The notes under the pieces: generated by a model
Databases searched by the model: none
What the model saw: only the letters and a program-made list of their open reading frames with translations
What the model was told of the DNA's origin: nothing
Shown here: piece by piece, positions 31,961-41,352 of the stretch
How positions within the stretch are numbered: position 1 is the first letter of the stretch
Layout: every line of letters begins with the position of its first letter
Position numbers and translations under genes: made by a program
Origin: Pseudovibrio flavus
Lineage (GTDB): Bacteria > Pseudomonadota > Alphaproteobacteria > Rhizobiales > Stappiaceae
Direction: 5' to 3'
Length of the DNA stretch: 64,000 nt
NCBI RefSeq assembly: GCF_009711345.1
Contig: NZ_SMMA01000064.1
Coordinates: 1-64,000 of the forward strand

Positions 31961-32831
31961 AGCTTTCATGATGATCACGATCTTCCCGCCAATGAGCGAT
32001 CTTCTGCCTGCGCAGGATCGCTGCATTAAACTCGCCGCCTAAAATGAAAATGGCTGCCGTTAGATACATAAAGATCAAGGCAGTCATGATACCGGCCAGA
32101 CCTGCGTATGTTGAAACATAGTTGGCAAAGCGGGCGAGATAGGCACCGAAGGCTGCACCAGAGATAATCCAGAGCGCCAGCGTGAGAACAACACCGGGAA
32201 GCACATCCAAAAGGCTGCGCCGTCCCGCTGGCAGCAGCAAATGGGCCGCGACAAGCGCCCCCACCAGCAACACCGACGTCACTGCATAGCTGATCAGCTC
32301 TGCATGATACTGGAACGTATCAACCATAGGCACAACGCGCGAGACCATCGTCCAGATGAGCGGACCCAGCACGATCAGGAAGGTAAAGGTCAACAGCACT
32401 ATGGAACCGACCAGAACAGCAAGGATGGACTGGAACCGGCACCAAAGCCAGCTGCGATGATCGCGCACGCGGTAAGCACGGTTGAGCGCCATCCGCATAG
32501 CCTCCACCCCGTTGGAGGAGAACCACAGCGTGACGATAACACCGAAGGTCAGCAAGTCACCGCGGGGCTGGGTCAAAACCCTATGAATTTCGCTGGAAAC
32601 AGGCTGGGCCACCCGCTCTGGCCATGCTTCAAAAATAAGCTCGGATGCCGTTTCAGCGAGATCTCCAAGCCCAAGAAAACCGGAGAGTGCCGCCACAAAA
32701 ATCAAAAACGGGAAGATCGCCATAAGCGAAGACAACGCCACATGACTGGCAACAGCATAGCCGTCGTCGGTGTTAAAGTGGCCAAGGGCATCAGCAATCA
32801 CGCCGTAGGCGCTTGCAATCACTTTGCGCAC
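31941..32831 (-). CDS. YihY/BrkB family inner-membrane protein
   Basis: A 296-residue protein with six or so hydrophobic helices and the family motif region WFSSNGVEAMR-LNRAYR-VRDHRSW around residues 108-130. The family was once taken to be RNase BN, wrongly, and its function is unknown. GTG 32831 has GGGAGAG upstream. The C-terminal tail is rich in His and charged residues. Confidence 0.9.
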   Translation of the reverse strand: MRKVIASAYGVIADALGHFNTDDGYAVASHVALSSLMAIFPFLIFVAALSGFLGLGDLAETASELIFEAWPERVAQPVSSEIHRVLTQPRGDLLTFGVIVTLWFSSNGVEAMRMALNRAYRVRDHRSWLWCRFQSILAVLVGSIVLLTFTFLIVLGPLIWTMVSRVVPMVDTFQYHAELISYAVTSVLLVGALVAAHLLLPAGRRSLLDVLPGVVLTLALWIISGAAFGAYLARFANYVSTYAGLAGIMTALIFMYLTAAIFILGGEFNAAILRRQKIAHWREDRDHHESSSGPAV

Positions 32832-33001
32832 AATCGCTCTCCCGTTCCAATCGGTTGCCTCCCCTTATAGGAAGCAAGCACCTGCGCTTCAATATAGTGC
32901 GCGAGTATTAAGCCTTCCACCAATGAACCATTTGCAATACCTGTGAACGTCGCTAGTGTTGCATTGCACAATTTTCAGGACGGACCAGAGGGAGGCTGAC
33001 C

Positions 33002-34678
33002 GTGCCGACATTGACAAATGCTGAAGCGTTAACACCACAGGACCATGACGCACTGCGAAAAAGCGCCCTAACCGAGCTGGAAGTTCTTCTGGGTAAGGCG
33101 CGCACCTATGTAAAGCAAAGGGTAAGCGAGGACGGGCGCTTAAGCCCTGTCAAGATGGAACTAGAGCAGCGGGCAACCCATGCCTTTGCTTGGTTTACCA
33201 CCTATCTGGAGGCCCTGCGCCAGCTTGATGCCTATGCCCTGCGCCTAACAGAGCAAGGCAAATATGGTGAAATCGAGAAGCTGATCGTCGAGATTGGCTT
33301 TGGCGAATACACCGCCCAGATATTCTCCGGTATTGCTATCAGCCAGAGCGAGATCACCCGCCTTGCCGATATGGGCGTTTCTCGCAGTGAGGCGGAAGCT
33401 GCCTACAGCGCTGCGGTGGAAGATGTTATCGCAATCGGAACGCGCTCATCATCCCGCGCAGCTCTTGCCGCCTATATGGAAACATCTGATGGGCAGGCTT
33501 GTCTGGGAGCCACAGGCCTTGATGAGACCTACGAACAAATCCGCGAGGAAATGCGCAAGTTCGCAGAGGCGGAGGTTCTTCCCTACGCCCACGACTGGCA
33601 CTTGGAAAATGCCTACATCCCTCTGCCTGTTATCGAGAAAATGGCAGAGCTTGGGGTGTTCGGCCTGACAATTCCTGAAGAATACGGCGGACTTGGCCTC
33701 GGTAAAGAATCCATGTGCGTTGTTTCCGAAGAGCTTTCCCGCGCTTACATCGGCGTTGGCTCATTGGGTACACGTTCAGAAATTGCAGCTGAGCTGATCT
33801 TGTGCGGCGGTACAGAAGAACAAAAGGCAAAGTGGCTACCCGTCATTGCCAGCGGCGAAGTGCTGCCCACGGCAGTGTTTACCGAGCCTAACACCGGCTC
33901 TGACCTTGCCTCTTTGCGCACCCGCGCGGTGAAAGATGGTGAGGACTGGAGCATCTCCGGTAACAAGACATGGATCACCCATCCAGTACGCGCCAATGTG
34001 ATGACACTGCTGGCCCGCACCAATCCTGATGAAAAAGGCTATCGCGGCCTTTCCATGTTCCTTGCTGAAAAACCACGCGGTACTGATGAAGATCCGTTTC
34101 CGGCGAAAGGTATGTCCGGCGGTGAAATCGAGGTTTTGGGCTATCGGGGCATGAAGGAGTACGAGCTCGCTTTTGATGGCTTTAAAGTTAGCGGCGAAAA
34201 CCTCCTTGGTCAGGTTGAGGGGCAAGGCTTCAAGCAGCTGATGCAGACCTTTGAATCGGCCCGCATCCAAACAGCTGCCCGCGCTGTCGGCGTTGCCCAA
34301 AGCGCTATAGACCTCGGTCTGCGCTATGCTATGGAGCGCATACAGTTTGGCAAGCCGCTCATGGCTTTCCCGCGCGTGGCAGATAAACTCGTCATGATGG
34401 CTGTCGAGACCATGATCGGCCGTCAGCTCACCTACTTCTCGGCTTGGCAGAAAGACAGCGGCAGACGCTGTGATTTGGAGGCAGGTATGGCCAAACTGCT
34501 GTGCGCACGCATTGCATGGTCTAATGCCGATAGTGCCCTTCAAATCCACGGCGGTAACGGCTTTGCGCTGGAGTATCCGATCTCCCGCGTGCTGTGCGAT
34601 GCACGAATCCTCTCAATTTTCGAGGGTGCTGCAGAGATTCAGGCGCAGGTTATCGCCCGCCGCTTGTTAGAGGACTAA
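33002..34678 (+). CDS. mcd: Acyl-CoA dehydrogenase, probable (2S)-methylsuccinyl-CoA dehydrogenase
   Basis: A 558-residue FAD enzyme. The acyl-CoA dehydrogenase fold runs from about residue 185 to the end, with EPNTGSDL and GGNGFALEYP as clear markers. An extra N-terminal helical domain of about 180 residues and the total length match methylsuccinyl-CoA dehydrogenase of the ethylmalonyl-CoA pathway, which oxidises (2S)-methylsuccinyl-CoA to mesaconyl-CoA during acetate assimilation. That assignment rests on length, domain layout and overall similarity from memory. GTG 33002 follows GGGAGG. No other pathway gene is in the window. Confidence 0.8.
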   Translation: MPTLTNAEALTPQDHDALRKSALTELEVLLGKARTYVKQRVSEDGRLSPVKMELEQRATHAFAWFTTYLEALRQLDAYALRLTEQGKYGEIEKLIVEIGFGEYTAQIFSGIAISQSEITRLADMGVSRSEAEAAYSAAVEDVIAIGTRSSSRAALAAYMETSDGQACLGATGLDETYEQIREEMRKFAEAEVLPYAHDWHLENAYIPLPVIEKMAELGVFGLTIPEEYGGLGLGKESMCVVSEELSRAYIGVGSLGTRSEIAAELILCGGTEEQKAKWLPVIASGEVLPTAVFTEPNTGSDLASLRTRAVKDGEDWSISGNKTWITHPVRANVMTLLARTNPDEKGYRGLSMFLAEKPRGTDEDPFPAKGMSGGEIEVLGYRGMKEYELAFDGFKVSGENLLGQVEGQGFKQLMQTFESARIQTAARAVGVAQSAIDLGLRYAMERIQFGKPLMAFPRVADKLVMMAVETMIGRQLTYFSAWQKDSGRRCDLEAGMAKLLCARIAWSNADSALQIHGGNGFALEYPISRVLCDARILSIFEGAAEIQAQVIARRLLED

Positions 34679-34699
34679 CGTCCCTTTTTGATACACCGC

Positions 34700-34732
34700 G
34701 CCGGATCGGAACAGTTTTTGTGCCGATCCGGC
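34700..34732 (+). terminator. Hairpin after mcd
   Basis: A perfect 10-bp stem GCCGGATCGG/CCGATCCGGC (34700-34709, 34723-34732) starts 21 bp past the stop. The T tract sits in the loop and not after the stem, so terminator activity is likely but not certain. Confidence 0.5.
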
Positions 34733-34872
34733 ACCGATTGACAAACTATCCCCAAGCCCCAAAAGAAACTCCCGCTCCGTTAAGCTTAATTTCGCATTGG
34801 CCCTTGTGTTTGCGGCGCGCTCCCACGCACAATAATTAAAATTTTATTAATGTTGTAAGTGGGCCATTTCTT

Positions 34873-35145
34873 GTGTCGATACGCTTCTTGTTAACCGCCG
34901 TTGCAGCCGTGATGCTGTCAGCCTCATTCGCATCCGCGGGCGGACTGCGCGCGCTGACCGCCCCTGAAAACAGCATGACAGAGCTCAAGCCGCGCTCCTC
35001 TTTGCGCGAACTGAGTGTGCGCGAGGAATTAAAGCCTTTCGAGAACGAGAAGCTGGAACTACGCCGCTTCCTGCCGCCCTCCAAGTTCAAAGGGATGGTT
35101 CCGTTCATCCCACTGCAAAAGAGCCTGCGCACCTTCGATATCTAA
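34873..35145 (+). CDS. Small exported protein of unknown function
   Basis: A 90-residue protein with a clear signal peptide (about 1-22, ending ASAGG). The remainder is charged, with repeated Leu-Arg-Glu stretches (SSLRELSVREEL, KLELRRF), and has no recognised domain. The start is GTG 34873, with only a weak GTGGG ribosome site. It converges with thpR and leaves 4 bp between the stops. Composition and the signal peptide suggest a real gene, but I know no family. Confidence 0.65.
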   Translation: MSIRFLLTAVAAVMLSASFASAGGLRALTAPENSMTELKPRSSLRELSVREELKPFENEKLELRRFLPPSKFKGMVPFIPLQKSLRTFDI

Positions 35146-35149
35146 GAAA

Positions 35150-35686
35150 TCAAGCAGCCAGCGGATAAACCTCTTCCACCACATAGGGCCCGCCGCCCAC
35201 AGTCGCCTTTGCGGAGAACAGGACAAACCGGCCAGCGACGAAGCTAGGGGCTTGAAAGTCACCATGCTCGCTTAGCCAACGCGCCGCCTCATGAGCACTT
35301 GTGCCCCTAAGCCGCGCCAGAGTAACATGCGGCACATATTTGCGCCGCTCTGGCTTTAGCCCAATGCGCTGCAAAACCCGCTCTTGCTCAGCCTGCAACT
35401 CAACCAGCTCCTTTACCGGCTTAACCCGCGCAAACAGTGCATGCGGCTTGCCGTTTCCAAACGAGCCCAAACCATCAAGCGCAACTGAAATCGGATCACG
35501 ATGAATCCTGTCCAGCTCACTGACAATCTCGTCAGCGCAGCGGTCATCAATGTCGCCAATGAAGCGCAAGGTGATGTGATAGTTTTCGGGATCAATCCAG
35601 CGCGCGCCTTTTAATCCGCCGCGAAGCATAGACAGCATAAATGCCGTGTTGGCGGGAAGCTCTAGGCCGGTGAACAGTCGGGGCAT
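35150..35686 (-). CDS. thpR: RNA 2',3'-cyclic phosphodiesterase
   Basis: A 178-residue member of the 2H phosphoesterase family (formerly LigT). The two catalytic HxT motifs are HITL (near residue 37) and HVTL (near 119). It opens 2',3'-cyclic phosphates on RNA ends. The frame is open 8 codons further, but ATG 35686 follows GGAGGATG. It is a single gene. Confidence 0.92.
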   Translation of the reverse strand: MPRLFTGLELPANTAFMLSMLRGGLKGARWIDPENYHITLRFIGDIDDRCADEIVSELDRIHRDPISVALDGLGSFGNGKPHALFARVKPVKELVELQAEQERVLQRIGLKPERRKYVPHVTLARLRGTSAHEAARWLSEHGDFQAPSFVAGRFVLFSAKATVGGGPYVVEEVYPLAA

Positions 35687-35870
35687 GGCAACATCCTCCG
35701 CTGAAATCAATGGTTAAAGCATGACTGCCAGAAACCAACACCACAAGAAAAAAACGCTAGGACATCAATATACCCCCTGCTTATGCAGGGAAGATGACAA
35801 GGCAACTACGAAAAAAGGCTGGCCTATTTTTCATAGGTCAACCCTCTAAAATCAAATGGTTCCCCTGCAA

Positions 35871-36923
35871 TTATGGGCAAGGGTTCGCATGCAGGAGGTG
35901 AATAGCGTTGATGCGCTTTTCGATCTCATCGCTCATCTGGAAATCAGCCGCGCTGATGTCAGTTTTCAGCTGATCGAGCGTTGTTGCGCCAATAATAACC
36001 GAGGTCACAAACGGGCGCGTATGCGCAAAGCCAAGAGCCAACACAGACGGATCAACACCCAGCTCTTCAGCAAGGTCCAGATAGGCATTTACTGCAATCT
36101 CGGCGCCTGCACCTTCATAACGCTGCAAACGGTTGAAGAGCGCTTTACGAGAACCTGTAGGCAACGCGCCATTGCGGTATTTGCCGGTGAGATAACCCTG
36201 CGCCAGAGAAGAGTACGCCAGTAGGCCAACGTCTTCGCGCATTGCGATCTCGGCAAGACCAACCTCAAAGGTACGGTTGACGAGGGAATAACCGTTCTGG
36301 ATGGACTGAACGCGTGGCAGACCGGCTTTTTCCGCTTCATTGACGAAAGACATGGTGCCCCAAGCGCTTTCATTGGAAAGGCCGATGTGGCGAACCTTAC
36401 CTGACTTTACAACGTCTTGCAGCGCATCAAGGGTCTCGGCAATGCTTACCTCGTCCTCGGCCTTTGCTGGTTCGCGGTAAACCATCGGGTTCGCGCCAAA
36501 CTGGGTCACGTTACGGTCTGGCCAGTGCAGCTGGTAAAGGTCGATGTAATCGGTCTGCAAACGCTGCAAGGAACGCTCAACAGCCTCAAAAATCTGAGCG
36601 CGGTTCAAACGCGCTTGGCTACCATCGCGGCGGAAGTAAGTTGATTCAGTGCGGCCCACAACCTTGGTTGCCAGAATGACCTTGTCGCGGTTACCGCGTT
36701 CCTTAAACCAAGTACCGATAATCTCTTCGGTCCGGCCCGCCGTTTCAGCCTTTGGAGGGATGGAGTAAAGCTCTGCGGTATCAAAGAAGTTGATATCGTG
36801 ATCAAGAGCCATATCCATCTGGGCATGGCCTTCAGCTTCTGTGTTCTGTTCACCATAGGTCATGGTGCCAAGGCAGATGCTGCTTACCTTCAGGTCGGTA
36901 CGACCAAGTTTGCGGAATTCCAT
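35871..36923 (-). CDS. Aldo/keto reductase (Tas-like)
   Basis: A 350-residue NADPH-dependent reductase with the TIM-barrel signs of the family: the catalytic Asp-Tyr part in FDTAELYS, the Lys in LATKVVG and the His in YQLHWPDRN. Overall closest in feel to E. coli Tas, whose true substrate is unknown. It is a lone gene with ATG 36923. Confidence 0.9.
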   Translation of the reverse strand: MEFRKLGRTDLKVSSICLGTMTYGEQNTEAEGHAQMDMALDHDINFFDTAELYSIPPKAETAGRTEEIIGTWFKERGNRDKVILATKVVGRTESTYFRRDGSQARLNRAQIFEAVERSLQRLQTDYIDLYQLHWPDRNVTQFGANPMVYREPAKAEDEVSIAETLDALQDVVKSGKVRHIGLSNESAWGTMSFVNEAEKAGLPRVQSIQNGYSLVNRTFEVGLAEIAMREDVGLLAYSSLAQGYLTGKYRNGALPTGSRKALFNRLQRYEGAGAEIAVNAYLDLAEELGVDPSVLALGFAHTRPFVTSVIIGATTLDQLKTDISAADFQMSDEIEKRINAIHLLHANPCP

Positions 36924-37016
36924 TCCAACCCCGTATTGTTTTTTGATTGCAAGCCGTGAGAATGACGCGCACGCTTGGCTGCGCGTCGTAAACGGCTAAA
37001 AGACGTTGTGATTGAT

Positions 37017-37664
37017 TTAGCTGCCGGATTTCATTGAGGCCAATGTTTTCTCAATGCTTGGCAGAATGTTTCCTACGATAACCCCAACACCCTCACCGGT
37101 TGGATGAAGGCCATCAGCCATATTCAGCTTCGGATCTGTCGCCACCCCTTCAAGAAAGAAAGGATAAAGCGCAATCGAATACTGGTTGGCAAGGTCTGGA
37201 TAGATGGAATCAAACGAGGCGGCATATTCGTCACCCCAGTTGCGTGGTGCCATCATGCCAGCCAGCAGAACTGTAATGCCCCGCTCCTTAAAGCGCTCGA
37301 CCATCTTCGCCAGATTGTCCCGCGTGATCTGCGGATCAACACCGCGCAGAGCATCGTTTGCCCCCAGCTCCAAGATCACCATGTCCACATCATCGTTGAT
37401 GGACCAGTCCAGGCGGGACAGCCCGCCTGATGTTGTGTCGCCGGAAACGGCAGCATTCACCACCTGAACATTGTGGCCGTTGCCCTTCAGCGCTTTTTCA
37501 AGCTGGGCGGGAAAGCTTTCTTCGGCTGGCAACATATAACCAGCCGAAAGGCTATCGCCAAAGGCAGCAATGGTAATTGTATCTTGCGCAAAAGCTGCGC
37601 GGCCCTGCATGAGCACCATGATTGTCAATACCAATAGAAAACGGAAAAGCCGATATGACGACAT
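37017..37664 (-). CDS. SGNH arylesterase / thioesterase TesA-like
   Basis: A 215-residue periplasmic esterase. The signal peptide spans about 1-26. The SGNH blocks are complete: GDSLS with Ser38, a Gly in the second block, GAND (third) and DGLHP (fourth, with the Asp-His pair). TesA/TAP-type enzymes hydrolyse arylesters, thioesters and lysophospholipids. ATG 37664 follows AAGG; the open frame extends 24 codons upstream without reason. It is divergent from the ybbA-ybbP pair, the same arrangement as in E. coli, a widely conserved but unexplained association. Confidence 0.92.
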   Translation of the reverse strand: MSSYRLFRFLLVLTIMVLMQGRAAFAQDTITIAAFGDSLSAGYMLPAEESFPAQLEKALKGNGHNVQVVNAAVSGDTTSGGLSRLDWSINDDVDMVILELGANDALRGVDPQITRDNLAKMVERFKERGITVLLAGMMAPRNWGDEYAASFDSIYPDLANQYSIALYPFFLEGVATDPKLNMADGLHPTGEGVGVIVGNILPSIEKTLASMKSGS

Positions 37665-37803
37665 TTTGTTACCTTTTTTGGGCTGGACGTTAAATTGCGC
37701 ACTGCCCATATGTGGTGGAACTCCTGATCTTCTCAAGGAGAAATTTCGTAGTGCGCATTAGTTTCCTCGGCGACCCACGCCATTAAAGATTGAAAGCTAT
37801 ACG

Positions 37804-38511
37804 ATGCAAAGCAATTCTGTGATTACTCTTGATGGTGTAGAACTTAGCCTCGGCCACGGTGCAGGCCGGGTGCATATTCTTAAAGGCATTTCCCTCCAGA
37901 TTTCAAAGGGCCAGTCCGTTGGCCTTGTTGGACCGTCCGGTTCAGGCAAATCAACCCTACTTATGATTATGGCAGGGCTGGAACGAGCCGATAAAGGCTC
38001 CGTTTCCATTGCAGGGCACGAGCTTGGCGGCATGAGTGAAGATGAACTTGCCCGCTTTCGGGGAAACAATGTCGGCATCATCTTCCAGAGCTTTCACCTC
38101 GTTCCGAACATGACAGCACTTGAAAATGTTGCCATTCCTTTGGAGCTGGCAGGCGAGCCGGACGCATTCGAGCGCGCCAAAAAGGAGCTGGAAGCTGTAG
38201 GTCTGGGAAGCCGCCTTGCCCACTACCCTGCCCAGCTTTCAGGCGGAGAGCAGCAGCGCGTTGCCGTTGCACGTGCGCTTGTGTCCAATCCAGAAATCCT
38301 CATCGCCGATGAACCCACTGGCAACCTTGACGAAGATACAGGCCGCCAGATCGTAGAGCTGATGTTTTCCGCCCAGCGCGAACGCAATATGACCTTGGTG
38401 CTGGTAACCCACGACGGCGCTTTGGCTGACAAGTGCGAGCGGAAAATTCAGGTTCGCTCTGGCACCATTACCGAAGCCACAGCCCAGTTGAGGGAGGCGT
38501 CGAATGGCTAA
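37804..38511 (+). CDS. ABC transporter ATP-binding protein (YbbA/LolD-like)
   Basis: A 235-residue ABC ATPase. Walker A is GPSGSGKST at 43-51, the signature is LSGGEQQR and Walker B is LIADEP. It belongs to the MacB/LolD/YbbA class that works with FtsX-type permeases. Its stop overlaps the ATG of the permease gene by 8 bp, so the two form one unit. Given the neighbours (TesA-like esterase, YbbP-like permease), YbbA is the best match; the substrate is unknown. Confidence 0.93.
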   Translation: MQSNSVITLDGVELSLGHGAGRVHILKGISLQISKGQSVGLVGPSGSGKSTLLMIMAGLERADKGSVSIAGHELGGMSEDELARFRGNNVGIIFQSFHLVPNMTALENVAIPLELAGEPDAFERAKKELEAVGLGSRLAHYPAQLSGGEQQRVAVARALVSNPEILIADEPTGNLDEDTGRQIVELMFSAQRERNMTLVLVTHDGALADKCERKIQVRSGTITEATAQLREASNG

Positions 38512-41071
38512 ACCAGCCAATGCTCCAGCGGGCCTTGGTTTGGCCTTTCGTTTTGCCCTGCGCGAAATGCGAGCGGGCCTGCGCGGCTTTTTCGTCTTTA
38601 TCGCCTGTATAGCCCTAGGCGTTGCTGCAATTGCCGGTGTGGCGTCCGTCTCACGCACCATGACAGAGGGCATATCGTCAGAAGGCCAGTCGATCCTAGG
38701 CGCTGACCTCTCCTTCTCGCTCATTCACCGCCAAGCCAACGAGGGCGAGTGGGCCTTCCTCAAAAATCAAGGTACCGTTTCAGAAGTTGCAACGCTTCGG
38801 GCTATGGCACGCAAACCGGCCGAGCAAAAGCAGGCACTTGTGGAGCTTAAGGCAGTAGATAACCTCTATCCGCTCTATGGCACCTTCGAGCTAACCTCTG
38901 CTGATGATCTCCATGCACTGCTTACGCCTGTGTCTGGCAAGGTTTGGAACGGCGTTGCTGATCCCTCTCTCTTGTCCCAGCTTGATCTGTCGGTTGGCGA
39001 TACCGTGGATGTTGGCCGTATTACGGTGAAGATTGCAGATGCTATCGCCTCAGAGCCAGACAAGCTCAGCGATGGCATGACGATCGGCCCGCGCATCCTC
39101 ATTTCGCAAGAGGCCCTCACTGCCTCTGGCCTGGTGCAGCCGGGCAGCCTTGTTAACTACCACTACCGTTTAAAGCTTCCCGCAGGCACCAGTGACGATG
39201 ATCTCAAGCAGATTATCGCGCAAGCCTCAGAAGACCAGCCCAATGCAGGTTGGCGGGCTCGCTCCCGTGTAAGTGCAGCGCCGGGCCTGCAAAGAAGCAT
39301 TGAGCGCTTTGCCCAGTTCCTCACACTTGTGGGTCTTACCTCGCTTATCGTTGGCGGTGTCGGCGTTGCTAATGCAGTACGCAGCTATCTCGCTTCCAAG
39401 CGTGAGGTTATTGCCAGCTTCAAGTGCCTTGGCGCGTCCGGCAACTTTGTGTTCCAGATCTACCTCTTCCAGATCCTTATGCTGGCAAGCATCGGTATCG
39501 CCATTGGCCTTGTGATCGGCGCACTCATTCCGTTTTTAGCTCTGGGGCTTCTATCAGGCGTTCTCCCTGTCGCAGCTTCTGCAGGCTTCTACCCTTCAGA
39601 ACTTTTGATGGGCATCGTCTACGGCTTATTGACCGCGCTTGCCTTTGCGATCTGGCCACTGGGCCGCGCTCATGATGTGCCTCCATCTGTGCTCTTTAGA
39701 GATGAAGTCAGCAATCGCCACCGTCTGCCAAACTGGCGCTACATGATTGCCAGCGGCGCGACTGTTGCCCTGCTGTTGGGTCTTGCTGTGGTTCTTGCCC
39801 ACGATCAGCGCATTGCGCTCATCTATGTGAGTGCTGCCGTTGGCGCCTACGCTCTCCTGCTGCTCGTTGCGCGCGCGATTATGTGGGCAGCAGCGAAAAG
39901 CCCGCAGGTTCGCTCAACGGAATGGCGTCTTGCGATAAGTAACATTCACCGCCCCGGCGCCCTTACACCTTCCGTGGTTCTTTCTCTCGGCCTTGGGCTT
40001 ACTCTGCTTGTCGCTCTTGCGCTTATCGACGGAAACTTGCGCCGTGAACTGCAACAAACCGCCAGCGATGAGGCTCCAAGCTTCTTCTTTGTCGATATTC
40101 AAAATACCGAGCGTGATGGTTTTGAAGCTTTTGTGAGTGAAAAAGCGCCAAACAGCACATTCTCATCGGTACCTATGCTGCGCGGACGCATCACCGCTCT
40201 CAACGACATTCCAGTCGCGGAGCTTCCCCCTCCGCCAGATGATGGTTGGGTTCTACGTGGAGACCGCGGCATAACCTACTCGGCTACCAAACCGGCAAAC
40301 TCCACAATCGATGAAGGTGAGTGGTGGGCTGATGACCATAACGGCGAGCCGCTTGTTTCATTCGATGCTGAGATTGCGCAGAACCTCGGTCTTAACATTG
40401 GCGACAAGGTAACCGTCAACGTACTGGGCCGTGAGCTCTCTGCCCGTATTGCCAACCTTCGCACCGTTGATTGGCAGTCTATGTCCATCAACTTCGTTAT
40501 GGTGTTCTCGCCGAATATGTTTGCAGGCGCTCCTCATACCCACCTTGCAACGGTAGCATGGAGCCAACCAACGACGATGGAGCAAGAGCTCGGCCTTTTG
40601 AAAGAGGTTACCGCATCCTTCCCAACCATCACTTCTATTCGGGTGAAAGATGCGATCTCGCAGGTCAATGCTCTGGTTGAACAGCTCGCATGGGCCATTC
40701 GCGGCGCCTCCTCCATCACGTTGTTTGCAAGTATGCTGGTTCTAGGCGGAGCCCTAGCAGCAGGTCACAAAAGCCGCATCTATGATGCTGTTATCCTGAA
40801 AACCCTCGGCGCAACGCGTAAACGGCTGATCTACGCCTACCTGATTGAATACATGCTGCTTGGCTTATCGACTGCAGGCTTCTCCCTCATCGCAGGAAGT
40901 TTGGCCGCAAGCTATGTGATCTCGGGAATCATGGGCGGCACATTCCAGATGCTGCCGTCAACTGCCATTGCGGCTGTTCTGGGGGCTTTGCTCTTTACCG
41001 TTGGCTTTGGCTTGCTGGGCACGTGGCGCGTACTGGGTGAAAAGCCCGCTCCGGTACTACGCAACCTGTAG
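38504..41071 (+). CDS. ABC transporter permease (YbbP-like, FtsX domains)
   Basis: An 855-residue permease with about ten transmembrane helices, one near the N-terminus (about 25-45), four in the middle (260-430) and more near 480 and at the C-terminus (about 735-850). Two FtsX domains and long periplasmic MacB-like core regions (about 50-250 and 520-730) fit YbbP. Partner of the upstream ATPase. Known relatives use ATP-driven conformational changes on lipids or envelope proteins; the role here is not established. Confidence 0.92.
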   Translation: MAKPANAPAGLGLAFRFALREMRAGLRGFFVFIACIALGVAAIAGVASVSRTMTEGISSEGQSILGADLSFSLIHRQANEGEWAFLKNQGTVSEVATLRAMARKPAEQKQALVELKAVDNLYPLYGTFELTSADDLHALLTPVSGKVWNGVADPSLLSQLDLSVGDTVDVGRITVKIADAIASEPDKLSDGMTIGPRILISQEALTASGLVQPGSLVNYHYRLKLPAGTSDDDLKQIIAQASEDQPNAGWRARSRVSAAPGLQRSIERFAQFLTLVGLTSLIVGGVGVANAVRSYLASKREVIASFKCLGASGNFVFQIYLFQILMLASIGIAIGLVIGALIPFLALGLLSGVLPVAASAGFYPSELLMGIVYGLLTALAFAIWPLGRAHDVPPSVLFRDEVSNRHRLPNWRYMIASGATVALLLGLAVVLAHDQRIALIYVSAAVGAYALLLLVARAIMWAAAKSPQVRSTEWRLAISNIHRPGALTPSVVLSLGLGLTLLVALALIDGNLRRELQQTASDEAPSFFFVDIQNTERDGFEAFVSEKAPNSTFSSVPMLRGRITALNDIPVAELPPPPDDGWVLRGDRGITYSATKPANSTIDEGEWWADDHNGEPLVSFDAEIAQNLGLNIGDKVTVNVLGRELSARIANLRTVDWQSMSINFVMVFSPNMFAGAPHTHLATVAWSQPTTMEQELGLLKEVTASFPTITSIRVKDAISQVNALVEQLAWAIRGASSITLFASMLVLGGALAAGHKSRIYDAVILKTLGATRKRLIYAYLIEYMLLGLSTAGFSLIAGSLAASYVISGIMGGTFQMLPSTAIAAVLGALLFTVGFGLLGTWRVLGEKPAPVLRNL

Positions 41072-41127
41072 ATGACAAAATAACTCGCTAAAACAGCGAG
41101 TTACCTTGGGATACCACAACTACGGAG

Positions 41128-41156
41128 CGCTCGCTTTCAATTTTTGGAAGCGAGCG
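41128..41156 (+). terminator. Terminator after the ybbP-like permease gene
   Basis: An 11-bp stem, including one G-T pair (41128-41138, 41146-41156), has a 7-nt loop and is followed by TTTT. A separate hairpin TAACTCGCT/AGCGAGTTA (41081-41089, 41095-41103) precedes it, only 9 bp after the stop, without a T tract. Confidence 0.75.
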
Positions 41157-41352
41157 TTTTCATTAAGTCTTCGTTTTCCCTACGCTTGAAAACACGCAAG
41201 TGTTTTTATGAGCTGGCTGAGAATAACGCCAATCTCTCAAAAATTTAACTGGCTCTGCCCTTGTTTTGACAAGACTTTCAGACCATATTCCAATGAAGAT
41301 GCAGCTTGGCAATAGTTGCTGCTGCTCAAATTAGATTTAGGAGAGAGTCCAC

